From: Planctomycetota bacterium
GTDB taxonomy: Bacteria > Planctomycetota > UBA8108 > JACQVS01
Direction: 5' to 3'
Length of the DNA: 61,716 bases
Assembly (NCBI GenBank): GCA_016209605.1
Contig: JACQVS010000261.1
Location: forward strand, 1-61,716
The notes beneath the pieces were generated by a model. That model ran no database searches. It was given only the letters and a program-made list of their open reading frames with translations, and was not told where the DNA came from. A program made the position numbers and the translations under genes. This document shows, one piece after another, positions 26,148 through 35,313 of the stretch. Each line of letters opens with the position of its first letter. The stretch's first letter is position 1.

Positions 26148-26944
26148 CTCGCCAGAGCGGCGCGGGCGTAGCCGGAGGACTTCAGATAGACCATGGCGAT
26201 CTTGTCGGCCTCGAACTCGAGGTCGCGGCTGTAGCCCTTGACGAGCAGGTCGCCGGTGATGTCCTGGATGGCGTCGCCGAAGACCGCCGTCAGCTCGGCC
26301 AGTTGCTGCGACTGGGCGCTACCTGACTGCTTTCCGGCCTCGACGACGATCTGGCCGGCGCTTTGCGCCAGGAGGGCGAGCGAGTTCTTCCGGGTCTCCG
26401 ACTTGATGGCCTTGATGCCGTGCTTGAGGGAGACGTGGGCGACCTCGTGAGCGAGGAGGGCGGCGATCTCGTCTTCATCCTTCGCCTGGCGGATGGCCCC
26501 CTCGGTGACGAAGACGAAGCCTCCTGGCGCCGACACCGCCTGCACCGGGTCGCCCTCGAGGACGATGAAGTGGTAGCCGGTCAAGGTCCTTTGCGCCTCG
26601 GGGGCAGAGAGGACCGCCTGTCCGATCAGGTTGACGTAGCTTTGCAGCTGCTGATTGGGATGGATCCGGTTGTCGAACTGGCTGAGGATCTGCGCGGCCA
26701 CCGCTCTGCCGATGTAGTGCTCCTCGGCGAGGGAGTAGTCGCGAAAGGACTCGGCCGCCCGCGCCGCGCCGCGGAAGAGGCCGCTCGCCGCCGTGCCAGC
26801 GGTGGCATCGGCGAGGGTATCGGCGGTCGACTCGACCAGCCGGCAGCCGGGAGCAAAGAAGAGGCCCGAAGCCAGGGCGCCGGCCGCGGCCGCCAGGGCA
26901 GCCGCGATCGCGAACATCGTTTTCTTTCGACGAAGGGTCTTCAT
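25982..26944 (-). CDS. M48-family zinc metallopeptidase, probable lipoprotein
   Basis: A 320-residue peptidase related to BepA/LoiP-type envelope proteases. The signal peptide ends LFFAPGC, a plausible lipobox at Cys34. The zinc motif HEVAH is at ~166-170 and the third ligand Glu in LEFEADKIAM at ~239; a C-terminal ETHPSPQERIAELG is typical. It probably degrades misfolded outer-membrane proteins in the periplasm. Its ATG overlaps the stop of the SH3 gene by 4 bp, so the two are co-translated. Confidence 0.92.
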   Translation of the reverse strand: MKTLRRKKTMFAIAAALAAAAGALASGLFFAPGCRLVESTADTLADATAGTAASGLFRGAARAAESFRDYSLAEEHYIGRAVAAQILSQFDNRIHPNQQLQSYVNLIGQAVLSAPEAQRTLTGYHFIVLEGDPVQAVSAPGGFVFVTEGAIRQAKDEDEIAALLAHEVAHVSLKHGIKAIKSETRKNSLALLAQSAGQIVVEAGKQSGSAQSQQLAELTAVFGDAIQDITGDLLVKGYSRDLEFEADKIAMVYLKSSGYARAALASYLKKIGALGTGGKGGWFETHPSPQERIAELGDLAAATNPGRDLRRGRYGKTLGG

Positions 26945-27459
26945 TTTTCCCCTCCCGGAGCGAACTCCGCTAACTGGCCCTTGCGGATGAACTCGAGGAC
27001 GGTCTCATCGGGATAGACCCACTTCTTCTCGATTTGGTCGAGGAGCTTGAAGGCCGCCTCGAGGTTGGGATTGTTCTTGCGGTACTCCCGCTCCACCTCC
27101 GGCGTGAAGCCTCGCCCGGCGGCCGACTGCTCGGTGGCGCGCACGCCGCTCGCCGCCGCCTCGCTCGAGAGCACCACCCTGGGATTGTCGGTCACCGAGG
27201 TGGCGTTCATCCAGCCCTCGACCCCCTTGTACTCGACGCGCAGCCACGGCTCCTCGCGGCGGATCAAGTTGACCCGTTCCCCTTCCCTGGCCGCCGCCAG
27301 CTTGGGGCTGTAGCTGCGCTTGTCCTTGCGGATGGCGGCCTCGCGCTCGATGACGATGAGCTGCTCCGCCGCCCACGCCGCCGCCGCGCCGGCGAGCGGC
27401 AGGGCGACGAGCGCCGCCCAGATGCCCCGGTGCCAGTTTTTCTTCATGGTTTTCATCAT
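26941..27459 (-). CDS. Secreted bacterial SH3-domain protein
   Basis: A 172-residue protein with a cleavable signal (ALVALPLAGAAAAWA). A bacterial SH3 fold covers ~35-90: EREAAIRKDKRSYSPKLAAAREGERVNLI, then WLRVEYKGVEGWMNATSV. The C-terminal helical part is charged. SH3b domains often bind cell-wall peptides. Coupled to the M48 peptidase downstream (ATGA overlap), so it may target or regulate that protease. Confidence 0.8.
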   Translation of the reverse strand: MMKTMKKNWHRGIWAALVALPLAGAAAAWAAEQLIVIEREAAIRKDKRSYSPKLAAAREGERVNLIRREEPWLRVEYKGVEGWMNATSVTDNPRVVLSSEAAASGVRATEQSAAGRGFTPEVEREYRKNNPNLEAAFKLLDQIEKKWVYPDETVLEFIRKGQLAEFAPGGEK

Positions 27460-27472
27460 CTCCCTCCAATCA

Positions 27473-27497
27473 GCGCGGGAGCGAGCCGCTCCCGCGC
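27473..27497 (-). terminator. Strong hairpin after the cyclase gene
   Basis: Perfect 11-bp arms (27473-27483 and 27487-27497) around a 3-nt loop, directly after the stop of the cyclase gene and 14 bp before the SH3 start. No U-run follows, so it may act as a processing or attenuating hairpin rather than a complete terminator. Confidence 0.55.
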
Positions 27498-27499
27498 CG

Positions 27500-29692
27500 T
27501 TACTTCGATGCCAACACCCAGATGCCTTCCCAGCCTTCGGGGCGTTCTTTCAGCTCCCTGCACTTTTTCAGGCACAGCTCGAGCACCGGGTCGGGCCTCG
27601 CGTTATCCTGGGAGCCGTCCCGGCCGGGCGGCGCCTGGAGAAGCTCCTCGAAGAGCCGCTCCGCCTCGCCGGCCCGGCCCTCCTCGAGATGCGCCAGGGC
27701 CTCATGATAACGGCCGAGGCGCTGCAGTTCCACATCGGAGAGGTCGCCGGCGCGGCCGAGGAGCTCGTAAACCGCGACCGGCACCTTTTTTCCGACCACC
27801 TGGATGCGGCCCAGGCGCCGGGCGGCGATTTCCGGGCCGGCGGCGCTCCGCACCGCCTCGCTCATCATGACGGCGGTGCCGAAGAATTTATTCGCCCCCT
27901 CGAGGCGCGAGGCGAGGTTGACGGTGTCGCCCATGGCGGTGTAGGCGAAGCGCTGGCTCGAGCCCATGTTGCCGACCACCGCCGGGCCGCAGTTGAGGCC
28001 GGCGCGGAAGCGGAGCAGCGGCCGCCCTTCCGCCTGGAAGCGCTGGTTGAGGCCGGCGAGGGCGCGGCGTTGCTCGAGGACCGCCAGGCAGGCCTCGCGC
28101 GCGTGCCCCTCGTGCGGCGCCGGCGCGCCCCAGAAGGCCATGATGGCATCCCCCTCGAACTTGTCGATGACGCCGCGGCGCACGAGGATCACGTCGGTCA
28201 TGGCGGAGAGGTAGACATTGAGGAAGCCCACCAGCTCCTGCGGCGACATGCGCTCGGAGAAGCTGCTGAAGCCCTGGATATCGGAGAAGTAAACGGTGAT
28301 CTCGCGCGTCTCGCCGCCGAGCTTGAGCGCTTCGGGATTCTTCATGAGGTCGCGGATGACGACGGGGCTTAGGTACTGGCTGAAGGCGCGCGAGATCTCC
28401 CGCTTCGCTCGGCCCTCGAGCAGGTAGCCGAGGAGGAGGGCGCCAAGGTAAGTCCCGAGGAGCGCAGCGGCCGGAAAGAACATCTCCAGCGCCAGGCCGG
28501 ACATGAAGGCCAGCGCCGCCGCCCCTCCTTGCGCCGCCAGCACTCCGAGCGCCGCCGCCGAGGCGGGGAGCGGCCGCCACAGGGTGAAAAGCAGGAGCCC
28601 GCTCGCGAGGCCCCAGGCGAGGAGCAGCGCTAGGCGCGCGAGGGGGCCCGGCTCGGCGAGGAAGTCGCCGCCCAATATGTTGGCGCAGACCGTGGCCATG
28701 AACTCGGTGCCGGGGAAGCGCGTGCTCACCGGCGCCGGGACGATGTCCTCGTGCCCGGCGGCGTTCATGCCGATGAAGACCACCCGGTCCTTGAAGAGGC
28801 CCGGATCGACGCTGAGGGGCTTCCCTTCTTCCTGCGCGGCAAAGCTCCGGATCACCGAGACCGCGGTCACGGTGGCGAAGGTCCCCTCCTTGCCGTAAAA
28901 GCGCACCAGCATCCGGCCGTCCTCGCCCAAGGGGATGCGCCGGCCGGCGAAGTGGAGCGCGCCGCCGTGGACCGCGCCCTTTTCTTCGCGCCCCAGCGCC
29001 GCGCGCGCCGCCTCGAAGCCGAGGGACGGCAGGAGGGTCCCGGAATCGGGATAGGGGAGGAGCAGATCGGCGCGGCGCAGGGTGTTGTCGTCATCCTGCA
29101 CGACGTTGACGAGGCCGATCCCCCGCGCCGCCTCGACCAGCTCGGGGAGGGGAGGGAGGAGGCCGGTGAGGCCCGCGCGCAAGGGGAAGCCCCAGCTCTC
29201 CACCGGCGCCTGCATCTCCTTCAAGGCGGCGGCCTCCTTTTCGGGCTGCGACGGGAAGGTCTCGAGCTTGGCGGTGAAGCTGACGTTGCCGGCCGCCTTG
29301 GCCGCATCGGCGAAGACCTGGTCGATCTCCTGTTTGGGCCATGGGTCACTGAAGACCAGGTCGAAGACGATGGCCCGGGCGCCGGCCTTCTTAAGGAAAT
29401 CGATCATGGCCTGGTAGACGTCGCGAGGCCACGGGAAGGTCGTCAAGCCCTCCACCTCCTTCAACTGCCGGATGGAGTACTCGTCGATGAGGACGATGGC
29501 CACTCGATCCACTGCCGGCGTGGGTTTGCCCAGGAGCCTCTGCCGCCCGTCGAGCGTCTTCATTTCGAAGGATTTCAAGAGCGGCACGGGGCCCAGCGCC
29601 CAGGCGAGGAGGCCAGCCAGGAGGCCGAGGGCGGCCCCCCAGAGGAGGCGGCGGCGAAGAGGGGTGCGGGAAAAACCGGCGGGGGCGCTCAC
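27500..29692 (-). CDS. CHASE2-domain class III adenylate/guanylate cyclase
   Basis: A 730-residue membrane protein. A first transmembrane helix is followed by a ~350-residue extracellular CHASE2 sensor (VDRVAIVLIDEYSIRQL at its start, FKDRVVFIGMNAAGHEDIVP at its end), then three hydrophobic helices. The cytoplasmic cyclase domain has metal-binding Asp residues in FSDIQGFSSF and FEGDAIMAFWG, and a GDTVNLASRLEGAN transition-state segment. It makes cAMP or cGMP in response to an external signal. The last ~60 residues (ELQRLGRYHEALAHLEEGRAG) are TPR-like. Its start overlaps the upstream gene's stop. The cNMP-gated MscS at 21.2 kb is a candidate effector. Confidence 0.93.
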   Translation of the reverse strand: MSAPAGFSRTPLRRRLLWGAALGLLAGLLAWALGPVPLLKSFEMKTLDGRQRLLGKPTPAVDRVAIVLIDEYSIRQLKEVEGLTTFPWPRDVYQAMIDFLKKAGARAIVFDLVFSDPWPKQEIDQVFADAAKAAGNVSFTAKLETFPSQPEKEAAALKEMQAPVESWGFPLRAGLTGLLPPLPELVEAARGIGLVNVVQDDDNTLRRADLLLPYPDSGTLLPSLGFEAARAALGREEKGAVHGGALHFAGRRIPLGEDGRMLVRFYGKEGTFATVTAVSVIRSFAAQEEGKPLSVDPGLFKDRVVFIGMNAAGHEDIVPAPVSTRFPGTEFMATVCANILGGDFLAEPGPLARLALLLAWGLASGLLLFTLWRPLPASAAALGVLAAQGGAAALAFMSGLALEMFFPAAALLGTYLGALLLGYLLEGRAKREISRAFSQYLSPVVIRDLMKNPEALKLGGETREITVYFSDIQGFSSFSERMSPQELVGFLNVYLSAMTDVILVRRGVIDKFEGDAIMAFWGAPAPHEGHAREACLAVLEQRRALAGLNQRFQAEGRPLLRFRAGLNCGPAVVGNMGSSQRFAYTAMGDTVNLASRLEGANKFFGTAVMMSEAVRSAAGPEIAARRLGRIQVVGKKVPVAVYELLGRAGDLSDVELQRLGRYHEALAHLEEGRAGEAERLFEELLQAPPGRDGSQDNARPDPVLELCLKKCRELKERPEGWEGIWVLASK

Positions 29693-30195
29693 GATTCCGG
29701 ATGGCTCTCGAGCCAGCGGTCGAGGGCGGCGATCAGCTCCGCCTTCGAGGGCTGGTCGGGAAGGCGCAGCTTCAAGAAGGTTTTTTCATGGAAGCACTGC
29801 CAGCGGGTGCCGCTCGGATACTGGCGCGGGATGAGGCAGTAGCCGCGGTGCCGCTGGTGGTGGGCCGGAAACCGGTAAGGGTGGTCCGGCTTCAAGCGGC
29901 GCAGGTAGGCGTTCAGCCAGCGGTCGACGTCCTTCTTCCCCTCCAGGGACTCGGCGGCGTGGTCGGCCACCGATTTTCGCGAGAAGACCTCCAGGTCCTC
30001 CTCGCGGGCGATGTCCTGCAGGATCGCCCACAGGTCGCCGTAGTGCCGCGGCGTCCCCGCACCGCCGCCGGCAGGGGGACCCGGGAGCACCGGAAGCTCC
30101 TCCAGCCCGCGCGAAGCCGCGGGCTCGCCGCTGCCCGCATCGCCGCCGGGCTGCCGCCGCTTCCTGAACCAGCCGAGAATTTCCTTGATCGCCAT
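29689..30195 (-). CDS. Hypothetical protein upstream of the cyclase
   Basis: 168 residues with a Gly/Pro-rich segment at ~17-50 and a compact C-terminal part rich in His, Arg and Trp (YRFPAHHQRHRGYCLIPRQ, then TRWQCFHEKTFLKLRLPDQP). No family recognised and no signal peptide. It overlaps the cyclase start by 4 bp (ATGA), so it is probably translated with the cyclase and may be its partner. Confidence 0.6.
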   Translation of the reverse strand: MAIKEILGWFRKRRQPGGDAGSGEPAASRGLEELPVLPGPPAGGGAGTPRHYGDLWAILQDIAREEDLEVFSRKSVADHAAESLEGKKDVDRWLNAYLRRLKPDHPYRFPAHHQRHRGYCLIPRQYPSGTRWQCFHEKTFLKLRLPDQPSKAELIAALDRWLESHPES

Positions 30196-30234
30196 GCCGG
30201 TATTGTACTCCCCCCTTGTTTTTTGAAATAGCCT

Positions 30235-33200
30235 TCAGGTTCCGCAGGTCAAGCCATCCGGGGTCGGATCCTCGCCGGGGTTCGGGTAAGGCGGCGGGGG
30301 TGGCGTATCGCCCAGGAAGAGGACGGTCAGGATGCGGATGGCGTCGGTGATCTCGAGCTGCCCGTTGTCATCGACATCGGCGGCATCTTCGCAGCTCAGG
30401 CCCTGGCCGCCGAGGAACATGTAGGTGAGGAGGACGATGGCATCGGTGAGGTCCACCTCGGCGCTGCCGTCGACGTTGCCGCGGATGAAGTGGCCGTTCT
30501 GCTGGCTCTGGGAGACCTCGCAGAAAGCGTTGCGGCCGAAGCCACCGCCCTTCAAGCCGCGCACCGAGTAGACCCGAACGCCGATCCAGCCGAGGTCCGG
30601 ATCGGTAAAGCTCTCCGCCGCGCCGGGGAGCGCGGCCACCTCGACGCCTCGCCGCAGGATGGAGATGGTCTCGTAGGCGCCGCCGTTCTGCCAGGACAGC
30701 TCCACCTTGCCGCCGGCGATCTGGCACTGCAGGTTCCGGGGGGCGGGGAGGGCATCGAAGGCTTCGGCGAGCACCACCTCGCTCACCCCGCCTTCCGCGC
30801 CGGCCAGCACCAGCTCATCGCCGCCGAGGAGGCTCGGCCGCATGGCGATGCCGGTGATGGGATTGATGGGCAAGCCGCCCACCGGCAGGTCGATGCCGGT
30901 CAGGAGGCCGCTGGGGGTGAGCTGCACCACCAGGGTGATGATATGGTCCTTCGGGCCCGCCGTGGCGGCGAAAAGCGCGCCGCTTTCGGGATCGGCCCAC
31001 AGCCCGAGGTTGAAGACGAAGCTCTGCCTGGGCGGCAGCGGGTGGGGAAACTCGCGGAGCACTTGCCCTGTCGGGGAGAGCTGCACGAAGGTGCTCGAGT
31101 TGCGCTCCAGGTAGTAAAAGGTGTCGCTCGGCGGGTGCCAGGTCAAGCCCACGGGATACGTGACGAAGCCGTTCTTGGGCTTGGGCGGGTGCAGCGGAAA
31201 CTCGCGCTTCGGCGGCGGCTGGCCGCTCAAGTCGAAGACCCGCATCAGGAAGTTCTGGTTGTCGACGTTCAAGCTGTTGGGGACTTCCCAGCCGAAGACG
31301 TAGATCTCCCGGCCGCCGTTCTGGGGATCCTTGCGGATGGCCATGGAGGCCACTTGATAAGGCGGATCGACCATGTTCTCCAGGGTCTCGATCACCTGGA
31401 ACTGGCTGTCGAGGCGGACCAAGTGGCGGAGGTTCTGGAAGGTGTTCGAGGAGATGAGGAAGGTGCCGTCAACGGGGTCCGGCGCTAGCTGGACGGGGGA
31501 GGGCGTCTCGATGAACTGGCGCCGGAGCTTCGCCCCGGCGCCGGCGCGGACGGTGCAGCTCAGGAAGGTGGTGAAGAGGCCGCCGCGCCAGGCGCGCACC
31601 TCGTAGCGGTAAACGCCCGGCGCCGCCGGGGCGTCGCGGAACTCCACCGCGCTGCCGGGCAGGTCGCGGTGCGGGGCGCAGTTCCGGAAGACCTCGATGT
31701 GGTCATACGCGTCGTTGTTCGAGAAGGTCAGGACCAGCGCGTCGGAGAAGCCGTCCTGATGGCACTCGAGGTCCGTGAGAGGGCGCAAGGGGTAGTCGCT
31801 GGCGTCGATTTCGAGCACGTGGGAGTCGCGGTGGACGATGGTGGAGAGGTACAGGACTCGATTGCCGCCATCTTCGCCGTAAGCGAAGCACGGGTAGGAG
31901 TGCGGCGCGGCCTTGTCGGCGCCATCGAGGGGGATGATTTGACCGGCGAGCGCCTCCCGAGCGGCGGTGTCGAGGATGAAGATGCGCGTCGAACCGCGAT
32001 CGAGGATGGTGCCGCCGGAGAGCGCCAGGAGCTTGCCGCCGCTCCCGGGCACAACCGCCAGGCCGGAGGTGAACGGCGCGAGGTCGCTGTTGGGAGGGGG
32101 CGGCACGCGCAGGAGGTCGGGATGGGGAAAGCTCCTCAGGATGTTCCCTAGCAAATCGACCTCGTAAATGAGCGAGCGGGTGTTTTCCAGGAACCACAGC
32201 GAGCCTTTGCCGCCGTTCCCCTCGGGGCTGTAGTCCATCCCCAGGACGGTGGCCTGGTCCTTGGGATCGTTGGGGTCATTGGGGAGGACGACCGGAAAGG
32301 AGCCCAGCAACTGGCCGCGGTCCCGGTTTTCCATCTCGACGACGCCGTTGGTCTCGGAGTTGTAGAGGAAGAGGGTGCGGGTTTCGGGGCGGAAGGCCAC
32401 ACCGGTCAAGCGGTCTTCTTCCGCCTCGAGGGGCGTGACCCACTCCGCGATCGGCTCGATGCGGTCGCGGTCGATGACGAACACTCGCAGCGACCTGGCG
32501 TAATAGTCGCTCACCAGAATCTGGCCGAGGTCATCCACCGCCACGTCGACGGCCACTTCCCCTTCGAAGTCGCCGATGCGGAGGACCTGGCCGGGGCCCA
32601 GGACCGCCTTGCACTTCTTCGTCTCGCTCTCGAGGTCGCCCTTTCGGGCCCGCACCTGGTACTCGAAAATCCCCGCCGGAACCTGGGCGTCGACGTACTG
32701 GGAGGCCGTGCCGGCGAGCTGGGCCACCTGCAGGCAGTCGCGGAAAATGAGGATGGTGTCGTAGGCGTCGGAGTCGTTCCAGCTCAAGACGACTTGATTC
32801 TGCCCCTCGGCGCACGTCAGCCCGTAAATTTCCCCGAGGGGGGGCTCGAAGCCGTCGAGGATGGCGAACTCGGCCTTCGATTCGACCACGCCGATCACCG
32901 CCGGATTGAAGTTCTCGGTGCCGTCGCGGCTGCGGTAGTCCTTCACCAGGAAGCCGCTGACGGTGCCGCCGGCGCTCTCGAGGAGAATGGAGATGCCGGA
33001 GTATTTCCCCTCCGCGTCGAGCTTGCGGAGAAAGCTGGTTCGCCTCTCGCGGTCGAAACCGTTCGCCCAGAAGCCGCTCAAGTTGCCTTTGGCATCGTAG
33101 ATCGGATCGATGTCGCTGCACCCGGCGTTGGCCCCCTTTCCCGGATAACCGTCGGGATCATCGAGATGGGTGAAGCTGCGGATGATGCCGCCGGCGAAGT

Positions 33201-33702
33201 CCACCTCGTAAATCAAGGTGCCGACGCTTTCCACCACGTACAGCGAGCCGTTGCCGGAGTCGCCGTTGGGATCGTAAGCCAGGCCGCGGGGATTGGGATC
33301 GGAGCCGGGATTGACCACCGGCTGGAAAGGCGGGGCGATGCGCCGCCCCGTGGGCGTGCCGTCCTTCTTGATCTCGGCGATTTCAGGGATCTGCGGCTGC
33401 ACCACCCAGAGGGTTTGGTCGCGGCTGTCGTAAGCGATGCCGGTGAGGAACTCGCCGGCATCGAACGGCGAGGGGATTTCATCGACGCGCTCCGTCAGGT
33501 CCTCGCTGAGCTGGATGATCCGGCCGTCGATGACGGTGGTGACGAAGTAAGTGCGCGACTCCGGGTCCCAGGCCAGGTCTTGCGGCGAGACCGCCGGCGC
33601 GGCGATCAGCTTGAGCAGGGCGCCGGGATCGGCGGCGGCGGGTGCGGAGCTGCAGGAGAGTGCGGTCGTCAAGAGAACGAAGCGGATCGGCTTTGGGATC
33701 AT
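30235..33702 (-). CDS. Large secreted protein with beta-propeller-like repeats, Fn3-like modules and C-terminal dockerin-type repeats
   Basis: 1155 residues from the ATG at 33702, which is preceded by GAGGAG. A signal peptide (IRFVLLTTALSCSSAPAAA) leads into NHL/SMP-30-like beta-propeller sequence with repeated LAYDPNGDSGNGSLYVVE-like motifs. This is broken three times by a ~75-residue Fn3-like module of the form (L/F)xC...VxLSW/TFxNxxAYDxIxIFRxC, ending in YEVRAxxG. The C-terminus carries two Ca2+-loop dockerin-type repeats (NVDGSAEVDLTDAI and DVDDNGQLEITDAI) followed by a Pro-rich tail with a final Cys. It is exported and probably held on the surface by a cohesin-like partner. The propeller ligand is unknown. 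Confidence 0.8.
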   Translation of the reverse strand: MIPKPIRFVLLTTALSCSSAPAAADPGALLKLIAAPAVSPQDLAWDPESRTYFVTTVIDGRIIQLSEDLTERVDEIPSPFDAGEFLTGIAYDSRDQTLWVVQPQIPEIAEIKKDGTPTGRRIAPPFQPVVNPGSDPNPRGLAYDPNGDSGNGSLYVVESVGTLIYEVDFAGGIIRSFTHLDDPDGYPGKGANAGCSDIDPIYDAKGNLSGFWANGFDRERRTSFLRKLDAEGKYSGISILLESAGGTVSGFLVKDYRSRDGTENFNPAVIGVVESKAEFAILDGFEPPLGEIYGLTCAEGQNQVVLSWNDSDAYDTILIFRDCLQVAQLAGTASQYVDAQVPAGIFEYQVRARKGDLESETKKCKAVLGPGQVLRIGDFEGEVAVDVAVDDLGQILVSDYYARSLRVFVIDRDRIEPIAEWVTPLEAEEDRLTGVAFRPETRTLFLYNSETNGVVEMENRDRGQLLGSFPVVLPNDPNDPKDQATVLGMDYSPEGNGGKGSLWFLENTRSLIYEVDLLGNILRSFPHPDLLRVPPPPNSDLAPFTSGLAVVPGSGGKLLALSGGTILDRGSTRIFILDTAAREALAGQIIPLDGADKAAPHSYPCFAYGEDGGNRVLYLSTIVHRDSHVLEIDASDYPLRPLTDLECHQDGFSDALVLTFSNNDAYDHIEVFRNCAPHRDLPGSAVEFRDAPAAPGVYRYEVRAWRGGLFTTFLSCTVRAGAGAKLRRQFIETPSPVQLAPDPVDGTFLISSNTFQNLRHLVRLDSQFQVIETLENMVDPPYQVASMAIRKDPQNGGREIYVFGWEVPNSLNVDNQNFLMRVFDLSGQPPPKREFPLHPPKPKNGFVTYPVGLTWHPPSDTFYYLERNSSTFVQLSPTGQVLREFPHPLPPRQSFVFNLGLWADPESGALFAATAGPKDHIITLVVQLTPSGLLTGIDLPVGGLPINPITGIAMRPSLLGGDELVLAGAEGGVSEVVLAEAFDALPAPRNLQCQIAGGKVELSWQNGGAYETISILRRGVEVAALPGAAESFTDPDLGWIGVRVYSVRGLKGGGFGRNAFCEVSQSQQNGHFIRGNVDGSAEVDLTDAIVLLTYMFLGGQGLSCEDAADVDDNGQLEITDAIRILTVLFLGDTPPPPPYPNPGEDPTPDGLTCGT

Positions 33703-33885
33703 GCGCGTACGATTGCTCCTCTGTATGGTTCTCGGGAAATACAATACCTTGATTGTAACGGGGGAGGGAAGGTGGAAAAACTAATAAATGGAGACCAAGG
33801 TCACAGCCTTTTTCGATGCTTAGGGATACCAATTCCAGTGGATCATCAAATCAGAAACTTCAACGCTTCCTGGAGGAATTGCGCC

Positions 33886-35226
33886 ATGAACCACGTCCAA
33901 GTCACGCGCCGGTCTTTTCTGAAGAAGTCAGCCGCCCTGGCGGCCGGAGCCCTCGCGGCCCCGCAAATCGTCCCCTCGCCGGTCCTTGGGAATCCTGCCC
34001 GCGCCGCGGCGAGCGAGCGGATCACCGTGGGCTGGATCGGCACCGGGCACCGCGGATCGGAGGTCATCAAGGAGTTTCTCGCCCAGAAGGAGGTCCAGGT
34101 GGTGGCCGCCTGCGACGTCAAGAAGTGGATGCTCGATGCCGCCAAGCAGCGGATCGACAAGCACTACGGCGGCAACGCCTGCTCGGCCTACAAGGACTTC
34201 CGCGAGCTGGTGGCCCGGAAGGACATCGATGCGGTCCTGGTGGCGAGCACCGACCACTGGCACGTCCTGCACTCCATCAACGCGGCGAGGAGCGGTAAGG
34301 ACGTCTACATGGAAAAGCCCATGGGCCTCAGCATGGCCGAGTGCCAGGCCCTGCGCCAGGCGTTCAAGAAGGGGAAGCGCATCTTCCAGTTCGGCACGCA
34401 GCAGCGCTCCGATGGAAAGTTCCGCCTGGCCTGCGAGCTGGCCCGGAACGAGAAAATCGGCAAGCTCCACACCATCAACGTCTGGTCGCCCGGCAGCGCC
34501 TCGGGCGGCCCGACGAACGTCGTGTCCGTGCCCGAAGGCCTCGACTACGATTTCTGGCTCGGACCCGCCTCTTTCAAGCCCCACACTCAGGACCGCAGCT
34601 CCAACCAGTGGTGGTGGTTCATCTCGGACTACGCCCTCGGCTTCATCGCCGGCTGGGGCATCCACCCCATGGACATCGCCTCCTGGGGGGCTGGAGACAA
34701 GATCGACTGCCCCGTGGAGATCGAGGGGAAGGGGGACTTCCCCAAGGCGGGCCTCTGCGACACCGCCACCAACTGGCGCATTGCCATGAAGTTCGCCAGC
34801 GGCCTGACCATCAACTTCGACGGCGATCCGAAGCGCGAAGAGTGGTCGGAGCGCTATCCCGGCCACCAGAGCCACGGGACCGCCTTCGAGGGGGCCGAGG
34901 GCTGGGTCCACGTCAACCGCTCCGTCATCAATTCCAAGCCGGAGGGCCTCATCCGGTCGAAGATCGGGGCGGAGGGGGTCCGGCTCTACCGGAGCGACAA
35001 CCACGTCCGGAACTTCCTCGACTCCGTCAAGAGCCGTAAGCCGGCGGTCTGCGACCTCGATGAGGCCTTCCGCTCGGAGATGCTCTGCCAGATCTCCGAG
35101 ATCGCCATCCGCCTGGGCCGCAAGGTGCGGTGGGATCCGAAAACGGAGTCCTTCCCCGGTGACGAGGAGGCCAACCGCAGGCTCTCCAGACCCATGCGGT
35201 CCCCCTGGTCGCTGGCGACCGCATAG
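33886..35226 (+). CDS. Tat-exported Gfo/Idh/MocA-family oxidoreductase
   Basis: A 446-residue NAD(P)-dependent sugar or inositol-type dehydrogenase. The Tat signal begins VTRRSFLKKSAALAAGALAAP. The Rossmann motif is VGWIGTGHRGSEVI and the family catalytic EKP is in VYMEKPMGL. C-terminal features include a WWWFISDY segment and a WGIHPMDIASWG active-site His region, as in planctomycete members of the family. GGAGG lies 9 nt upstream of this ATG. Likely substrates are modified sugars from polysaccharide breakdown; no linked hydrolase genes pin this down. Confidence 0.92.
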   Translation: MNHVQVTRRSFLKKSAALAAGALAAPQIVPSPVLGNPARAAASERITVGWIGTGHRGSEVIKEFLAQKEVQVVAACDVKKWMLDAAKQRIDKHYGGNACSAYKDFRELVARKDIDAVLVASTDHWHVLHSINAARSGKDVYMEKPMGLSMAECQALRQAFKKGKRIFQFGTQQRSDGKFRLACELARNEKIGKLHTINVWSPGSASGGPTNVVSVPEGLDYDFWLGPASFKPHTQDRSSNQWWWFISDYALGFIAGWGIHPMDIASWGAGDKIDCPVEIEGKGDFPKAGLCDTATNWRIAMKFASGLTINFDGDPKREEWSERYPGHQSHGTAFEGAEGWVHVNRSVINSKPEGLIRSKIGAEGVRLYRSDNHVRNFLDSVKSRKPAVCDLDEAFRSEMLCQISEIAIRLGRKVRWDPKTESFPGDEEANRRLSRPMRSPWSLATA

Positions 35227-35255
35227 CGGCCCGTTGATAAATGTAGAAGTCCTCT

Positions 35256-35297
35256 AGGGCGCAATTGCCCTTTCCGTTGCTTCCGGTGGACCGGAAG
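35256..35297. terminator. Two consecutive hairpins between the oxidoreductase gene and aroC
   Basis: AGGGC / GCCCT with a 6-nt loop (35256-35271), then CTTCCGG / CCGGAAG with a TGGA loop (35280-35297). The first is a plausible weak terminator; the second ends 16 bp before the aroC ATG and could affect its translation. Confidence 0.45.
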
Positions 35298-35313
35298 GGT
35301 TAAAATTCCCTCC

